Assembly: GCF_034190915.1 (NCBI RefSeq)
Contig: NW_026947545.1
Location: 372,001 to 436,000 of the forward strand
Length of the DNA stretch: 64,000 nt
Source of the DNA: Cavia porcellus
Lineage: Eukaryota; Chordata; Mammalia; Rodentia; Caviidae
Direction: 5' to 3'
A program made the translations under genes and the position numbers. The notes below the pieces were generated by a model, which was not told where the DNA came from, searched no databases, and saw only the letters and a program-made list of their open reading frames with translations. Positions 36,695-50,575 of this stretch are shown one piece after another. The number at the start of each line of letters is the position of its first letter. The first letter of the stretch is position 1.

Positions 36695-39600
36695 AACATC
36701 ACGGGGTGGTGCGCATTGTATGGGTGTGTGTTACATTACATTCACTAGTAGGAGTGAGAAAATCATCACGGGGTGGTGCGCATTGTATGGGTGTGTGTTA
36801 CATTACATTCACTAGTAGGAGTGAGGAAAACATCACGGGGTGGTGCGCATTGTATGGGTGTGTGTTACATTACATTCACTAGTGGGAGTGAGAAAAACAT
36901 CACGGGGTGGTGCGCATTGTATGGGTGTGTGTTACGTTACATTCACTAGTAGGAGTGAGAAAAACATCACGGGGTGGTGCGCATTGTATGGGTGTGTGTT
37001 ACGTTACATTCACTAGTAGGAGTGAGAAAAACATCACGGGGTGGTGCGCATTTTATGGGTGTGTGTTACATTACATTCACTAGTAGGAGTGAGAAAAACA
37101 TCACGGGGTGGTGCGCATTGTATGGGTGTGTGTTACATTACATTCACTAGTAGGAGAGAGAAAAACATCACGGGGTGGTGGGAATCGGAGGGTCTGAATT
37201 AGGATAGGCAGTGAGTGGCAATGTAGGATGGAGAAAAGCACCGCGGGTTGGTCAGCATTGGGAGGTCAGGGAACATGCAGTGGCAATGTAGGATAGGTTT
37301 CTGAAAAACATAGCGGGGTGGTGCGCATTGTATGGGTGTGGGTTACATTACATTCACTAGTAGGAGTGAGAAAAACATCACGGGGTGATGCGCATTGAAT
37401 GGGTGTGTGTTACATTACATTCACTAGTAGGAGTGAGAAAAACATCACGGGGTGGTGCGCATTGTATGGGTGTGTGTTACATTATATTCACTAGTAGGAG
37501 TGAGAAAAACATCACGGGGTGGTGCGCATTGTATGGGTGTGTGTTACATTACATTCACTAGTGGGAGTGAGAAAAACATCACGTGATGGTGCGCATTGTA
37601 TGGGTGTGTGTTACATTACATTCACTAGTAGGAGTGAGAAAAACATCACGGGGTGGTGTGAATCGGAGGGTCTGAATTAGGATAGGCAGTGAGTGGCAAT
37701 GTAGGATGGAGAAAAGCACCGCAGGGTGGTCAGCATGGGGAGGTCAGGGAACATGCAGTGGCAATGTAGGATAGGTTTCTGAAAAACATCGTGGGGTGGT
37801 GCGCATTGTATGGGTGTGTGTTACATTACATTCACTAGGAGGAGTGAGAAAAACATCACGTGTGATGCGCATTGTATTGGTGAGTGTTACATTACATTCA
37901 CTAGTAGGAGTGAGAAAAACATCACGGGATGGTGCGCATTGTATGGGTGTGTGTTACATTACATTCACTAGTAGGAGTGAGAAAAACATCACGGGGTGGT
38001 GTGAATCGGAGGGTCTGAATTAGGAAAGGCAGTGAGTGGCAATGTAGGATGGAGAAAAGCAAAGCGGGGTGGTCAGCATGGGGAGGTAAGGGAACATGCA
38101 GTGGCAATGTAGGATAGGTTTCTGAAAAACATCGCGGGGTGGTGCACATTGTATGGGTGTGTGTTACATTACATTCACTAGTAGGAGAGTGAAAAACATG
38201 ACGGGGTGGTGCGCATTGTATGAGTGTGTGTTACATTACATTCACTAGTAGGAGTGAGAAAAACATCACGGGGTGGTGCGCATTGTATGGGTGTGTGTTA
38301 CATTACATTCACTAGTAGGCGTGAGAAAAACATCACGGGGTGGTGCGCATTGTATGGGTGTGTGTTACATTACATTCACTAGTAGGAAGGAGAAAAACAT
38401 CATGGGGTGGTGCGCATTGTATGGGTGTGTGTTACATTACATTCACTAGTAGGAGTGAGAAAAACATCACGGTGTGGTGGGAATCGGATGGTCTGAATTA
38501 GGATAGGCAGTGAGTGGCAATGTAGGATGGAGAAAAGGACCGCGGGTTGGTCAGCATTGGGAGGTCAGGGAACATGCAGTGGCAATGTAGGATAGGTTTC
38601 TGAAAATCATTGCGGTGTGGTGCTCATTATATGGGTGTGTGTTACATTACATTCACTAGTAGGAGTGAGAAAAACATCACGGGGTGGAGTGCATTGTATG
38701 GGTGTGTGTTACATTCCATTCACTAGTAGGAGTGAGAAAAACATCACGGGGTGGTGTGAATCGGAGGGTCTGAATTAAGATAGGCAGGGAGTGGCAACGT
38801 AGGATGGAGAAAAGCACCGCGGCGTGATCAGCATGTTGAGGTCAGCGAACATGCAGTGGCAATGTAGGATAGGTTTCTGAAAAACATCGCGGGGTGGTGC
38901 GCATTTTATGGGTGTGTGTTACATTACATTCACTAGTAGGAGTGAGAAAAACATCACGGGGTGGTGCGCATTGTATGGGTGTGTGTTACATTACATTCAC
39001 TAGTAGGAGTGAGAAAAACATCATGCGGTGGTGCGCATTGTATAGGTGTGTGTTACATTACATTCACTAGTAGGAGTGAGAAAAACATCACGGGGTGGTG
39101 CGCATTGTATGGGTGTGTGTTACATTACATTCACTAGTAGGAGTGAATAAAACATCACGGGGTGGTGCGCATTGTATGGGTGTGTGTTACATTACATTCA
39201 CTAGTAGGAGTGAGGAAAACATCACGGGGTGGTGCGCATTGTATGGGTGTGTGTTACATTACATTCACTAGTAGGAGTGAGAAAAACATCACGGGGTGGT
39301 GCGCATTGTATGGGTGTGTGTTACATTACATTCACTAGTAGGAGTGAGGAAAACATCACGGGGTGGTGTGCATTGTATGGGTGTGTGTTACATTACATTC
39401 ACTAGTGGGAGTGAGAAAAACATCACGGGGTGGTGCGCATTGTATGGGTGTGTGTTACATTACATTCACTAGTAGGAGTGAGAAAAACATCACGGGGTGG
39501 TGCGCATTGTATGGGTGTGTGTTACATTACATTCACTAGTAGGAGTGAGAAATACATCACGGGGTGGTGCGCATTGTATGGGTGTGTGTTACATTACATT

Positions 39601-41590
39601 CACTAGTAGGAGTGAGAAAAATATCACGGGGTGGTGTGAATTGGAGGGTCTGAATTAGGATAGGCAGTGAGTGGCAATGTAGGATGGAGAAAAGCACCGC
39701 GGGGTGGTCAGCATGGGGAGGTCAGGGAACATGCAGTGGCAATGTAGGATAGGTTTCTGAAAAACATCGCGGGGTGGTGCGCATTGTATGGGTGTGTGTT
39801 ACATTACATTCACTAGTAGGAGTGAGAAAAACATCACTGAGTGGTGCGCATTGTATGGGTGTGTGTTACATTACATTCACTAGTAGGAGTGAGAAAAACA
39901 TCACGGGGTGGTGCGCATTGTATGGGTGTGTTTTACATTACATTCAGTAGTAGGAGTGAGAAAAACATCACGGGGTGGTGCGCATTGTATGGGTGTGTGT
40001 TACATTACATTCACTAGTAGGATTGAGAAAAACATCACGGGGTGGTGCGCATTGTATGGGTGTGTGTTACATTACATTCACTAGTAGGAGTGAGAAAAAC
40101 ATCACGGGGTGGTGCGCATTGTATGGGTGTGAGTTACATTACATTAAATAGTAGGAGTGAGAAAATCATCATGGGGTGGTGGGAATCGGAGGGTCTGAAT
40201 TAGGATAGGCAGTGAGTGGCAATGTAGGATGGAGAAAAGCACCACGGGGTGGTCAGCATGAGGAGGTCAGGGAACATGCAGTGGCAATGTAGGATAGGTT
40301 TCTGAAAAGCATCGCGGGGTCGTGCGCATTGTATGGGTGTGTGTTACATTACATTCACTAGTAGGAGTGAGAAAAACATCGCGGGGTGGTGCGCATTGTT
40401 TGGGTGTGTGTTACATTACATTCACTAGTAGGAGTGAGAAAAACATCACGGGGTGATGCGCATTGTATGGGTGTGTGTTACATTACATTCACTAGTAGGT
40501 GTGAGAAAAACATCACGGGGTGGTGCGCATTGTAATGGTGTGTGTTACATTACATTCACTAGTAGAAGTGAGAAAAACATCACGGCGTGGTGCGCATTGT
40601 ATGGGTGTGTGTTACATTACATTCACTAGTAGGAGTGAGAAAAACATCACGGGGTGCTGCGCATTGTATGGGTGTTTGTTACATTACATTCACTAGTAGG
40701 AGTGAGAAAAACATCACGGGGTGGTGTGAATCGGAGGGTCTGAATTAGAATAGGCAGTGAGTGGCAATGTAGGATGGAGAAAAGCACCACGGGGTGGTCA
40801 GCATGGGGAGGTTAGGGAACATGCAGTGGCAAAGTTAGATAGGTTTCTGAAAAACATCGCGGGGTGGTGCGCTTTGTATGGGTGTGTGTTACATTACATT
40901 CACTAGTAGGAGTGAAAAAAACATCACGGGGTGGTGCGCATTGTATGGGTGTGTGTTACATTACATTCACTAGTAGGAGTGAGAAAAACATCACGGGGTG
41001 GTGGGAATTGGAAGGTCTGAATTAGGATAGGCAGTGAGTGGCAATGTAGGATGGAGAAAAGCACCGCGGGGTGGTCAGCATGGTGAGGTCAGGGAACATG
41101 CATTGGCAATGTAGGATAGGTTTCTGAAAAACATCTCAGGGTGGTGCGCATTGTATGGGTGTGTGTTACATTACATTCACTAGTAGGAGTGAGAAAAACA
41201 TCACGAGGTGGTGCGCATTGTATGGGTGTGTTTTACATTACATTCACTAGTAGGAGTGAGAAAAACATCACGGGGTGGTGCACATTGTATGGGTGTGTGT
41301 TACATTACATTCACTAGTAGGAGTGAGAAAAACATCACGGGGTGGTGCGCATTGTATGGTGTGTGTTACATTACATTCACTAGTAGGAGTGAGAAAAATA
41401 TCACGGGGTGGTGCGCATTGTATTGGTGTGTGCTACATTACATTCACTAGTAGGAGTGAGAAAAACATCACGGGGTGGTGCGCATTGTATGGGTGTGTGC
41501 TACATTACATTCACTAGTAGGAGTGAGAAAAACATCACGGGGTGGTGCGCATTGTATTGGTGTGTGTTACATAACATTCACTAGTAGGAG
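36695..41590. repeat. 4970-bp tandem segment, copy 2
   Basis: B2 units start at 37233, 37711, 38054, 38532, 38809, 39689, 40234, 40779 and 41056. The match to copy 1 ends near 41590. There, after the cataacattc monomer, the sequence continues with cgggttggttcg, as at 24350 and 28090, instead of jumping back to the gaggaaaac monomer as copy 1 does at 36620. The contrast between these two continuations marks the exchange point of the tandem duplication. Confidence 0.92.
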
Positions 41591-44500
41591 TGAGAAAAAC
41601 ATCACGGGTTGGTTCGCATTGTATGGGTGTGTGTTACATTACATTCACTAGTAGGAGTGAGAAAAACATCACGGGGTGGTACGCATTGTATGGGTGTGTG
41701 TTACATAACATTCACTAGTAGGAGTGAGAAAAACATCACGGGGTGGTGCGCATTGTATGGGTGTGTGTTACATTACATTCACTAGTAGGAGTGAGAAAAA
41801 CATCACGGGGTGCTGCGCATTGTATGGGTGTGTGTTACATTACATTCACTAGTAGGAGTGAGAAAAACATCACGGGGTGGTGCGCATTGTATGGGTGTGT
41901 GTTACATTACATTCACTTGTAGGAGTGAGGAAAACATCACGGGGTGGTGCGCATTGTATGGGTGTGTGTTACATTACATTCACTAGTAGGAGTGAGAAAA
42001 ACATCACGGGGTGGTGCGCATTTTATGGGTGTGTGTTACATTACATTCACTAGTAGGAGTGAGAAAAACATCATGGGGTGGTGCGCATTGTATGGGTGTG
42101 TGTTACATTACATTCACTAGTAGGAGAGAGAAAAACATCACGGGGTGGTGGGAATCGGAAGGTCTGAATTAGGATAGGCAGTGAGTGGCAATGTAGGATG
42201 GAGAAAAGCACCGCGGGGTGGTCAGCATTGGGAGGTCAGGGAACATGCAGTGGCAATGTAGGATAGGTTTCTGAAAAACATAGCGGGGTGGTGCGCATTG
42301 TATGGGTGTGTGTTACATTACATTCACTAGTAGGAGTGAGAAAAACATCACGGGGTGATGCGCATTGAATGGGTGTGTGTTACATTACATTCACTAGTAG
42401 GAGTGAGAAAAACATCACGGGGTGGTGCGCATTGTATGGGTGTGTGTTACATTATATTCAGTAGTAGGAGTGAGAAAAACATCACGGGGTGTTGCGCATT
42501 GTATGGGTGTGTGTTACATTACATTCATTAGTAGGAGTGAGAAAAACATCATGGGATGGTGCGCATTGTATGGGTGTGTGTTACATTACATTCACTAGTA
42601 GGAGTGAGAAAAACATCACGGGGTGGTGCGCATTGTATGGGTGTGTGTTACATTACATTCACTTGTAGGAGTGAGAAAAACATCACGGGGTGGTGCGCAT
42701 TGTATGGGTGTGTGTTACATTACATTCACTAGTAGGAGTGAGAAAAACATCACGGGGTGGTGCGCATTGTATGGGTGTGTGTTACATTACATTCACTAGT
42801 AGGAGTGAGAAAAACATCACGGGGTGGTGGGAATCGGACGGTCTGAATGAGGATAGGCAGTGAGTGGCAATGTAGGATGGAGAAAAACACCGCGGGGTGG
42901 TCAGCATTGGGAGGTCAGGGAACATGCAGTGGCAATGTAGGATAGCTTTCTGAAAAACATCGCGGGGTGCTGCGCATTGTATGGGTGTGTGTTATATTAC
43001 ATTCACTAGTAGGAGTGAGAAAAACATCACGGGGTGATGCGCATTGTATGGGTGTGTGTTACATTACATTCACAGTAGGAGTGAGAAAAACATCACGGTG
43101 TGGTGCGCATTGTATGGGTGTGTGTTACATTACATTCACTAGTAGGAGTGAGAAAAACATCACGGGGTGGTGCGCATTTTATGGGTGTGTGTTACATTAC
43201 ATTCACTAGTAGGAGTGAGAAAAACATCACGGGGTGGTGTGAATCGGAGGGTCTGAATTAGGATAGGCAGTGAGTGGTAATGTAGGATGGAGAAAAGCAC
43301 CGCAGGGTTGTCAGCATGGGGAGGTCAGGGAACATGCAGTGGCAATGTAGGATAGGTTTCTGAAAAACATCGTGGGGTGGTGCGCATTGTATGGGTGTGT
43401 GTTACATTACATTCAATAGGAGGAGTGAGAAAAACATCACGTGTGATGCGCATTGTATTGGTGAGTGTTACATTACATTCACTAGTAGGAGTGAGAAAAA
43501 CATCACGGGATGGTGCGCATTGTATGGGTGTGTGTTACATTACATTCACTAGTAGGAGTGAGAAAAACATCACGGGGTGGTGTGAATCGGAGGGTCTGAA
43601 TTAGGAAAGGCAGTGAGTGGCAATGTAGGATGGAGAAAAGCAAAGCGGGGTGGTCAGCATGGGGAGGTAAGGGAACATGCAGTGGCAATGTAGGATAGGT
43701 TTCTGAAAAACATCGCGGGGTGGTGCACATTGTATGGGTGTGTGTTACATTACATTCACTAGTAGGAGAGTGAAAAACATGACGGGGTGGTGCGCATTGT
43801 ATGGGTGTGTGTTACATTACATTCACTAGTAGGAGTGAGAAAAACATCACGGGGTGGTGCGCATTGTATGGGTGTGTGTTACATTACATTCACTAGTAGG
43901 CGTGAGAAAAACATCACGGGGTGTTGCGCATTGTATGGGTGTGTGTTACATTACATTCACTAGTAGGAGTGTGAAAAACATGACGGGGTGGTGCGCATTG
44001 TATGGGTGTGTGTTACATTACATACACTAGTAGGAGTGAGAAAAACATCACGGGGTGGTGCGCATTGTATGGCTGTGTGTTACATTACATTCACTAGTAG
44101 GAGTGAGAAAAACATCACGGGGTGGTGCGCACTGTATGGGTGTGTGTTACATTACATTCACTAGTAGGAGTGAGAAACACATCACGGGGTGGTGCGCATT
44201 GTATGGGTGTGTGTTACATTACATTCACTAGTAGGAAGGAGAAAAACATCATGGGGTGGTGCGCATTGTATGGGTGTGTGTTACATTACATTCACTAGTA
44301 GGAGTGAGAAAAACATCACGGTGTGGTGGGAATCGGATGGTCTGAATTAGGATAGGCAGTGAGTGGCAATGTAGGATGGAGAAAAGGACCGTGGGTTGGT
44401 CAGCATTGGGAGGTCAGGGAACATGCAGTGGCAATGTAGGATAGGTTTCTGAAAATCATTGCGGTGTGGTGCGCATTATATGGGTGTGTGTTACATTACA

Positions 44501-46555
44501 TTCACTAGTAGGAGTGAGAAAAACATCACGGGGTGGAGTGCATTGTATGGGTGTGTGTTACATTCCATTCACTAGTAGGAGTGAGAAAAACATCACGGGG
44601 TGGTGTGAATCGGAGGGTCTGAATTAAGATAGGCAGGGAGTGGCAACGTAGGATGGAGAAAAGCACCGCGGGGTGATCAGCATGTTGAGGTCAGCGAACA
44701 TGCAGTGGCAATGTAGGATAGGTTTCTGAAAAACATCGCGGGGTGGTGAGCATTTTATGGGTGTGTGTTACATTACATTCACTAGTAGGAGTGAGAAAAA
44801 CATCACGGGGTGGTGCGCATTGTATGGGTGTGTGTTACATTACATTCACTAGTAGGAGTGAGAAAAACATCACGCGGTGGTGCGCATTGTATGGGTGTGT
44901 GTTACATTACATTCACTAGTAGGAGTGAGAAAAACATCACGGGGTGGTGCGCATTGTATGGGTGTGTGTTACATTACATTCACTAGTAGGAGTGAATAAA
45001 ACATCACGGGGTGGTGCGCATTGTATGGGTGTGTGTTACATTACATTCACTAGTAGGAGTGAGGAAAACATCACGGGGTGGTGCGCATTGTATGGGTGTG
45101 TGTTACATTACATTCACTAGTAGGAGTGAGAAAAACATCACGGGGTGGTGCGCATTGTATGGGTGTGTGTTACATTACATTCACTAGTAGGAGTGAGGAA
45201 AACATCACGGGGTGGTGCGCATTGTATGGGTGTGTGTTACATTACATTCACTAGTGGGAGTGAGAAAAACATCACGGGGTGGTGCGCATTGTATGGGTGT
45301 GTGTTACGTTACATTCACTAGTAGGAGTGAGAAAAACATCACGGGGTGGTGCGCATTGTATGGGTGTGTGTTACGTTACATTCACTAGTAGGAGTGAGAA
45401 AAACATCACGGGGTGGTGCGCATTTTATGGGTGTGTGTTACATTACATTCACTAGTAGGAGTGAAAAAAACATCACGGGGTCGTGCGCATTGTATGGGTG
45501 TGTGTTACATTACATTCACTAGTAGGAGAGAGAAAAACATCACGGGGTGGTGGGAATCGGAGGGTCTGAATTAGGATAGGCAGTGAGTGGCAATGTAGGA
45601 TGGAGAAAAGCACCGCGGGTTGGTCAGCATTGGGAGGTCAGGGAACATGCAGTGGCAATGTAGGATAGGTTTCTGAAAAACATAGCGGGGTGGTGCGCAT
45701 TGTATGGGTGTGTGTTACATTACATTCACTAGTAGGAGTGAGAAAAACATCACGGGGTGATGCGCATTGAATGGGTGTGTGTTACATTACATTCACTAGT
45801 AGGAGTGAGAAAAATATCACGGGGTGGTGCGCATTGTATGGGTGTGTGTTACATTATATTCACTAGTAGGAGTGAGAAAAACATCACGGGGTGGTGCGCA
45901 TTGTATGGGTGTGTGTTACATTACATTCACTAGTGGGAGTGAGAAAAACATCACGGGATGGTGCGCATTGTATGGGTGTGTGTTACATTACATTCACTAG
46001 TAGGAGTGAGAAAAACATCACGGGGTGGTGTGAATCGGAGGGTCTGAATTAGGATAGGCAGTGAGTGGCAATGTAGGATGGAGAAAAGCACCGCAGGGTG
46101 GTCAGCATGGGGAGGTCAGGGAACATGCAGTGGCAATGTAGGATAGGTTTCTGAAAAACATCGTGGGGTGGTGCGCATTGTATGGGTGTGTGTTACATTA
46201 CATTCACTAGGAGGAGTGAGAAAAACATCACGTGTGATGCGCATTGTATTGGTGAGTGTTACATTACATTCACTAGTAGGAGTGAGAAAATCATCACGGG
46301 ATGGTGCGCATTGTATGGGTGTGTGTTACATTACATTCACTAGTAGGAGTGAGAAAAATATCACGGGGTGGTGTGAATCGGAGGGTCTGAATTAGGAAAG
46401 GCAGTGAGTGGCAATGTAGGATGGAGAAAAGCAAAGCGGGGTGGTCAGCATGGGGAGGTAAGGGAACATGCAGTGGCAATGTAGGATAGGTTTCTGAAAA
46501 ACATCGCGGGGTGGTGCACATTGTATGGGTGTGTGTTACATTACATTCACTAGTA
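41591..46555. repeat. Array block 12, copy of 28090-33200 and first half of a 4022-bp tandem pair
   Basis: B2 units start at 42203, 42882, 43292, 43635, 44381, 44658, 45605, 46083 and 46426. The block follows 28090-33200 at offsets of 13208, then 13275, then 13342, each step being one extra 67-bp A monomer in this copy. B2 units from 43292 to 46426 recur 4022 bp downstream. It ends near 46555, where plain A monomers replace the expected aggagagtgaaaaacatgac unit. Confidence 0.88.
43292..46082. repeat. Five-doublet cassette, 2791-bp version, copy 1
   Basis: The order is caccgcaggg (43292, read here as gcagggttg), caaagcgggg (43635), ggaccgtggg (44381), gttgagg (44658) and cagcattggg (45605), with steps of 343, 746, 277, 947 and 478 bp. 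The first step always contains the monomer catcacgtgtgatg and the second contains the aggagagtgaaaaacatgac monomer, so both A and B variants travel with the cassette. Confidence 0.88.
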
Positions 46556-49500
46556 GGAGTGAGAAAAACATCACGGGGTGGTGCGCATTGTATGGGTGTG
46601 TGTTACATTACATTCACTAGTAGGAGTGAGAAAAACATCACGGGGTGGTGCGCATTGTATGGGTGTGTGTTACATTACATTCACTAGTAGGAGTGAGAAA
46701 AACATCACGGGGTGGTGGGAATCAGACGGTCTGAATGAGGATAGGCAGTGAGTGGCAATGTAGGATGGAGAAAAACACCGCGGGGTGGTCAGCATTGGGA
46801 GGTCAGGGAACATGCAGTGGCAATGTAGGATAGCTTTCTGAAAAACATCGCGGGGTGCTGCGCATTGTATGGGTGTGTGTTATATTACATTCACTAGTAG
46901 GAGTGAGAAAAACATCACGGGGTGATGCGCATTGTATGGGTGTGTGTTACATTACATTCACAGTAGGAGTGAGAAAAACATCACGGTGTGGTGCGCATTG
47001 TATGGGTGTGTGTTACATTACATTCACTAGTAGGAGTGAGAAAAACATCACGGGGTGGTGCGCATTGTATGGGTGTGTGTTACATTATATTCACTAGTAG
47101 GAGTGAGAAAAACATCACGGGGTGGTGCGCATTGTATGGGTGTGTGTTACATTACATTCACTAGTGGGAGTGAGAAAAACATCACGGGATGGTGCGCATT
47201 GTATGGGTGTGTGTTACATTACATTCACTAGTAGGAGTGAGAAAAACATCACGGGGTGGTGTGAATCGGAGGGTCTGAATTAGGATAGGCAGTGAGTGGC
47301 AATGTAGGATGGAGAAAAGCACCGCAGGGTGGTCAGCATGGGGAGGTCAGGGAACATGCAGTGGCAATGTAGGATAGGTTTCTGAAAAACATCGTGGGGT
47401 GGTGCGCATTGTATGGGTGTGTGTTACATTACATTCACTAGGAGGAGTGAGAAAAACATCACGTGTGATGCGCATTGTATTGGTGAGTGTTACATTACAT
47501 TCACTAGTAGGAGTGAGAAAAACATCACGGGATGGTGCGCATTGTATGGGTGTGTGTTACATTACATTCACTAGTAGGAGTGAGAAAAACATCACGGGGT
47601 GGTGTGAATCGGAGGGTCTGAATTAGGAAAGGCAGTGAGTGGCAATGTAGGATGGAGAAAAGCAAAGCGGGGTGGTCAGCATGGGGAGGTAAGGGAACAT
47701 GCAGTGGCAATGTAGGATAGGTTTCTGAAAAACATCGCGGGGTGGTGCACATTGTATGGGTGTGTGTTACATTACATTCACTAGTAGGAGAGTGAAAAAC
47801 ATGACGGGGTGGTGCGCATTGTATGGGTGTGTGTTACATTACATTCACTAGTAGGAGTGAGAAAAACATCACGGGGTGTTGCGCATTGTATGGGTGTGTG
47901 TTACATTACATTCACTAGTAGGCGTGAGAAAAACATCACGGGGTGTTGCGCATTGTATGGGTGTGTGTTACATTACATTCACTAGTAGGAGTGTGAAAAA
48001 CATGACGGGGTGGTGCGCATTGTATGGGTGTGTGTTACATTACATACACTAGTAGGAGTGAGAAAAACATCACGGGGTGGTGCGCATTGTATGGCTGTGT
48101 GTTACATTACATTCACTAGTAGGAGTGAGAAAAACATCACGGGGTGGTGCGCACTGTATGGGTGTGTGTTACATTACATTCACTAGTAGGAGTGAGAAAC
48201 ACATCACGGGGTGGTGCGCATTGTATGGGTGTGTGTTACATTACATTCACTAGTAGGAAGGAGAAAAACATCATGGGGTGGTGCGCATTGTATGGGTGTG
48301 TGTTACATTACATTCACTAGTAGGAGTGAGAAAAACATCACGGTGTGGTGGGAATCGGATGGTCTGAATTAGGATAGGCAGTGAGTGGCAATGTAGGATG
48401 GAGAAAAGGACCGTGGGTTGGTCAGCATTGGGAGGTCAGGGAACATGCAGTGGCAATGTAGGATAGGTTTCTGAAAATCATTGCGGTGTGGTGCGCATTA
48501 TATGGGTGTGTGTTACATTACATTCACTAGTAGGAGTGAGAAAAACATCACGGGGTGGAGTGCATTGTATGGGTGTGTGTTACATTCCATTCCCTAGTAG
48601 GAGTGAGAAAAACATCACGGGGTGGTGTGAATCGGAGGGTCTGAATTAAGATAGGCAGGGAGTGGCAACGTAGGATGGAGAAAAGCACCGCGGGGTGATC
48701 AGCATGTTGAGGTCAGCGAACATGCAGTGGCAATGTAGGATAGGTTTCTGAAAAACATCGCGGGGTGGTGCGCATTTTATGGGTGTGTGTTACATTACAT
48801 TCACTAGTAGGAGTGAGAAAAACATCACGGGGTGGTGCGCATTGTATGGGTGTGTGTTACATTACATTCACTAGTAGGAGTGAGAAAAACATCACGCGGT
48901 GGTGCGCATTGTATGGGTGTGTGTTACATTACATTCACTAGTAGGAGTGAGAAAAACATCACGGGGTGGTGCGCATTGTATGGGTGTGTGTTACATTACA
49001 TTCACTAGTAGGAGTGAATAAAACATCACGGGGTGGTGCGCATTGTATGGGTGTGTGTTACATTACATTCACTAGTAGGAGTGAGGAAAACATCACGGGG
49101 TGGTGCGCATTGTATGGGTTCGTGTTACATTACATTCACTAGTAGGAGTGAGAAAAACATCACGGGGTGGTGCGCATTGTATGGGTGTGTGTTACATTAC
49201 ATTCACTAGTAGGAGTGAGGAAAACATCACGGGGTGGTGCGCATTGTATGGGTGTGTGTTACATTACATTCACTAGTGGGAGTGAGAAAAACATCACGGG
49301 GTGGTGCGCATTGTATGGGTGTGTGTTACGTTACATTCACTAGTAGGAGTGAGAAAAACATCACGGGGTGGTGCGCATTGTATGGGTGTGTGTTACGTTA
49401 CATTCACTAGTAGGAGTGAGAAAAACATCACGGGGTGGTGCGCATTTTATGGGTGTGTGTTACATTACATTCACTAGTAGGAGTGAAAAAAACATCACGG

Positions 49501-50575
49501 GGTCGTGCGCATTGTATGGGTGTGTGTTACATTACATTCACTAGTAGGAGAGAGAAAAACATCACGGGGTGGTGGGAATCGGAGGGTCTGAATTAGGATA
49601 GGCAGTGAGTGGCAATGTAGGATGGAGAAAAGCACCGCGGGTTGGTCAGCATTGGGAGGTCAGGGAACATGCAGTGGCAATGTAGGATAGGTTTCTGAAA
49701 AACATAGCGGGGTGGTGCGCATTGTATGGGTGTGTGTTACATTACATTCACTAGTAGGAGTGAGAAAAACATCACGGGGTGATGCGCATTGAATGGGTGT
49801 GTGTTACATTACATTCACTAGTAGGAGTGAGAAAAACATCACGGGGTGGTGCGCATTGTATGGGTGTGTGTTACATTATATTCACTAGTAGGAGTGAGAA
49901 AAACATCACGGGGTGGTGCGCATTGTATGGGTGTGTGTTACATTACATTCACTAGTGGGAGTGAGAAAAACATCACGGGATGGTGCGCATTGTATGGGTG
50001 TGTGTTACATTACATTCACTAGTAGGAGTGAGAAAAACATCACGGGGTGGTGTGAATCGGAGGGTCTGAATTAGGATAGGCAGTGAGTGGAAATGTAGGA
50101 TGGAGAAAAGCACCGCAGGGTGGTCAGCATGGGGAGGTCAGGGAACATGCAGTGGCAATGTAGGATAGGTTTCTGAAAAACATCGTGGGGTGGTGCGCAT
50201 TGTATGGGTGTGTGTTACATTACATTCACTAGGAGGAGTGAGAAAAACATCACGTGTGATGCGCATTGTATTGGTGAGTGTTACATTACATTCACTAGTA
50301 GGAGTGAGAAAATCATCACGGGATGGTGCGCATTGTATGGGTGTGTGTTACATTACATTCACTAGTAGGAGTGAGAAAAATATCACGGGGTGGTGTGAAT
50401 CGGAGGGTCTGAATTAGGAAAGGCAGTGAGTGGCAATGTAGGATGGAGAAAAGCAAAGCGGGGTGGTCAGCATGGGGAGGTAAGGGAACATGCAGTGGCA
50501 ATGTAGGATAGGTTTCTGAAAAACATCGCGGGGTGGTGCACATTTTATGGGTGTGTGTTACATTACATTCACTAG
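46556..50575. repeat. Second half of the 4022-bp tandem pair
   Basis: B2 units start at 46770, 47314, 47657, 48403, 48680, 49627, 50105 and 50448. The segment restarts at a point equivalent to about 42668 (46770 matches 42882 at offset 3888), passes through a short stretch resembling 45854-46520, and then follows block 12 at offset 4022. Unlike block 12 it continues past 50575 with the expected aggagagtgaaaaacatgac unit. Confidence 0.87.
47314..50104. repeat. Five-doublet cassette, 2791-bp version, copy 2
   Basis: The B2 series 47314, 47657, 48403, 48680, 49627 repeats the steps 343, 746, 277, 947 and 478 bp exactly as in 43292-46082, with the same subtype order. A following partial series continues at 50105, 50448, 51194, 51471, 52418 and 52896 (again 343, 746, 277, 947, 478), after which the order changes. 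Confidence 0.88.
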
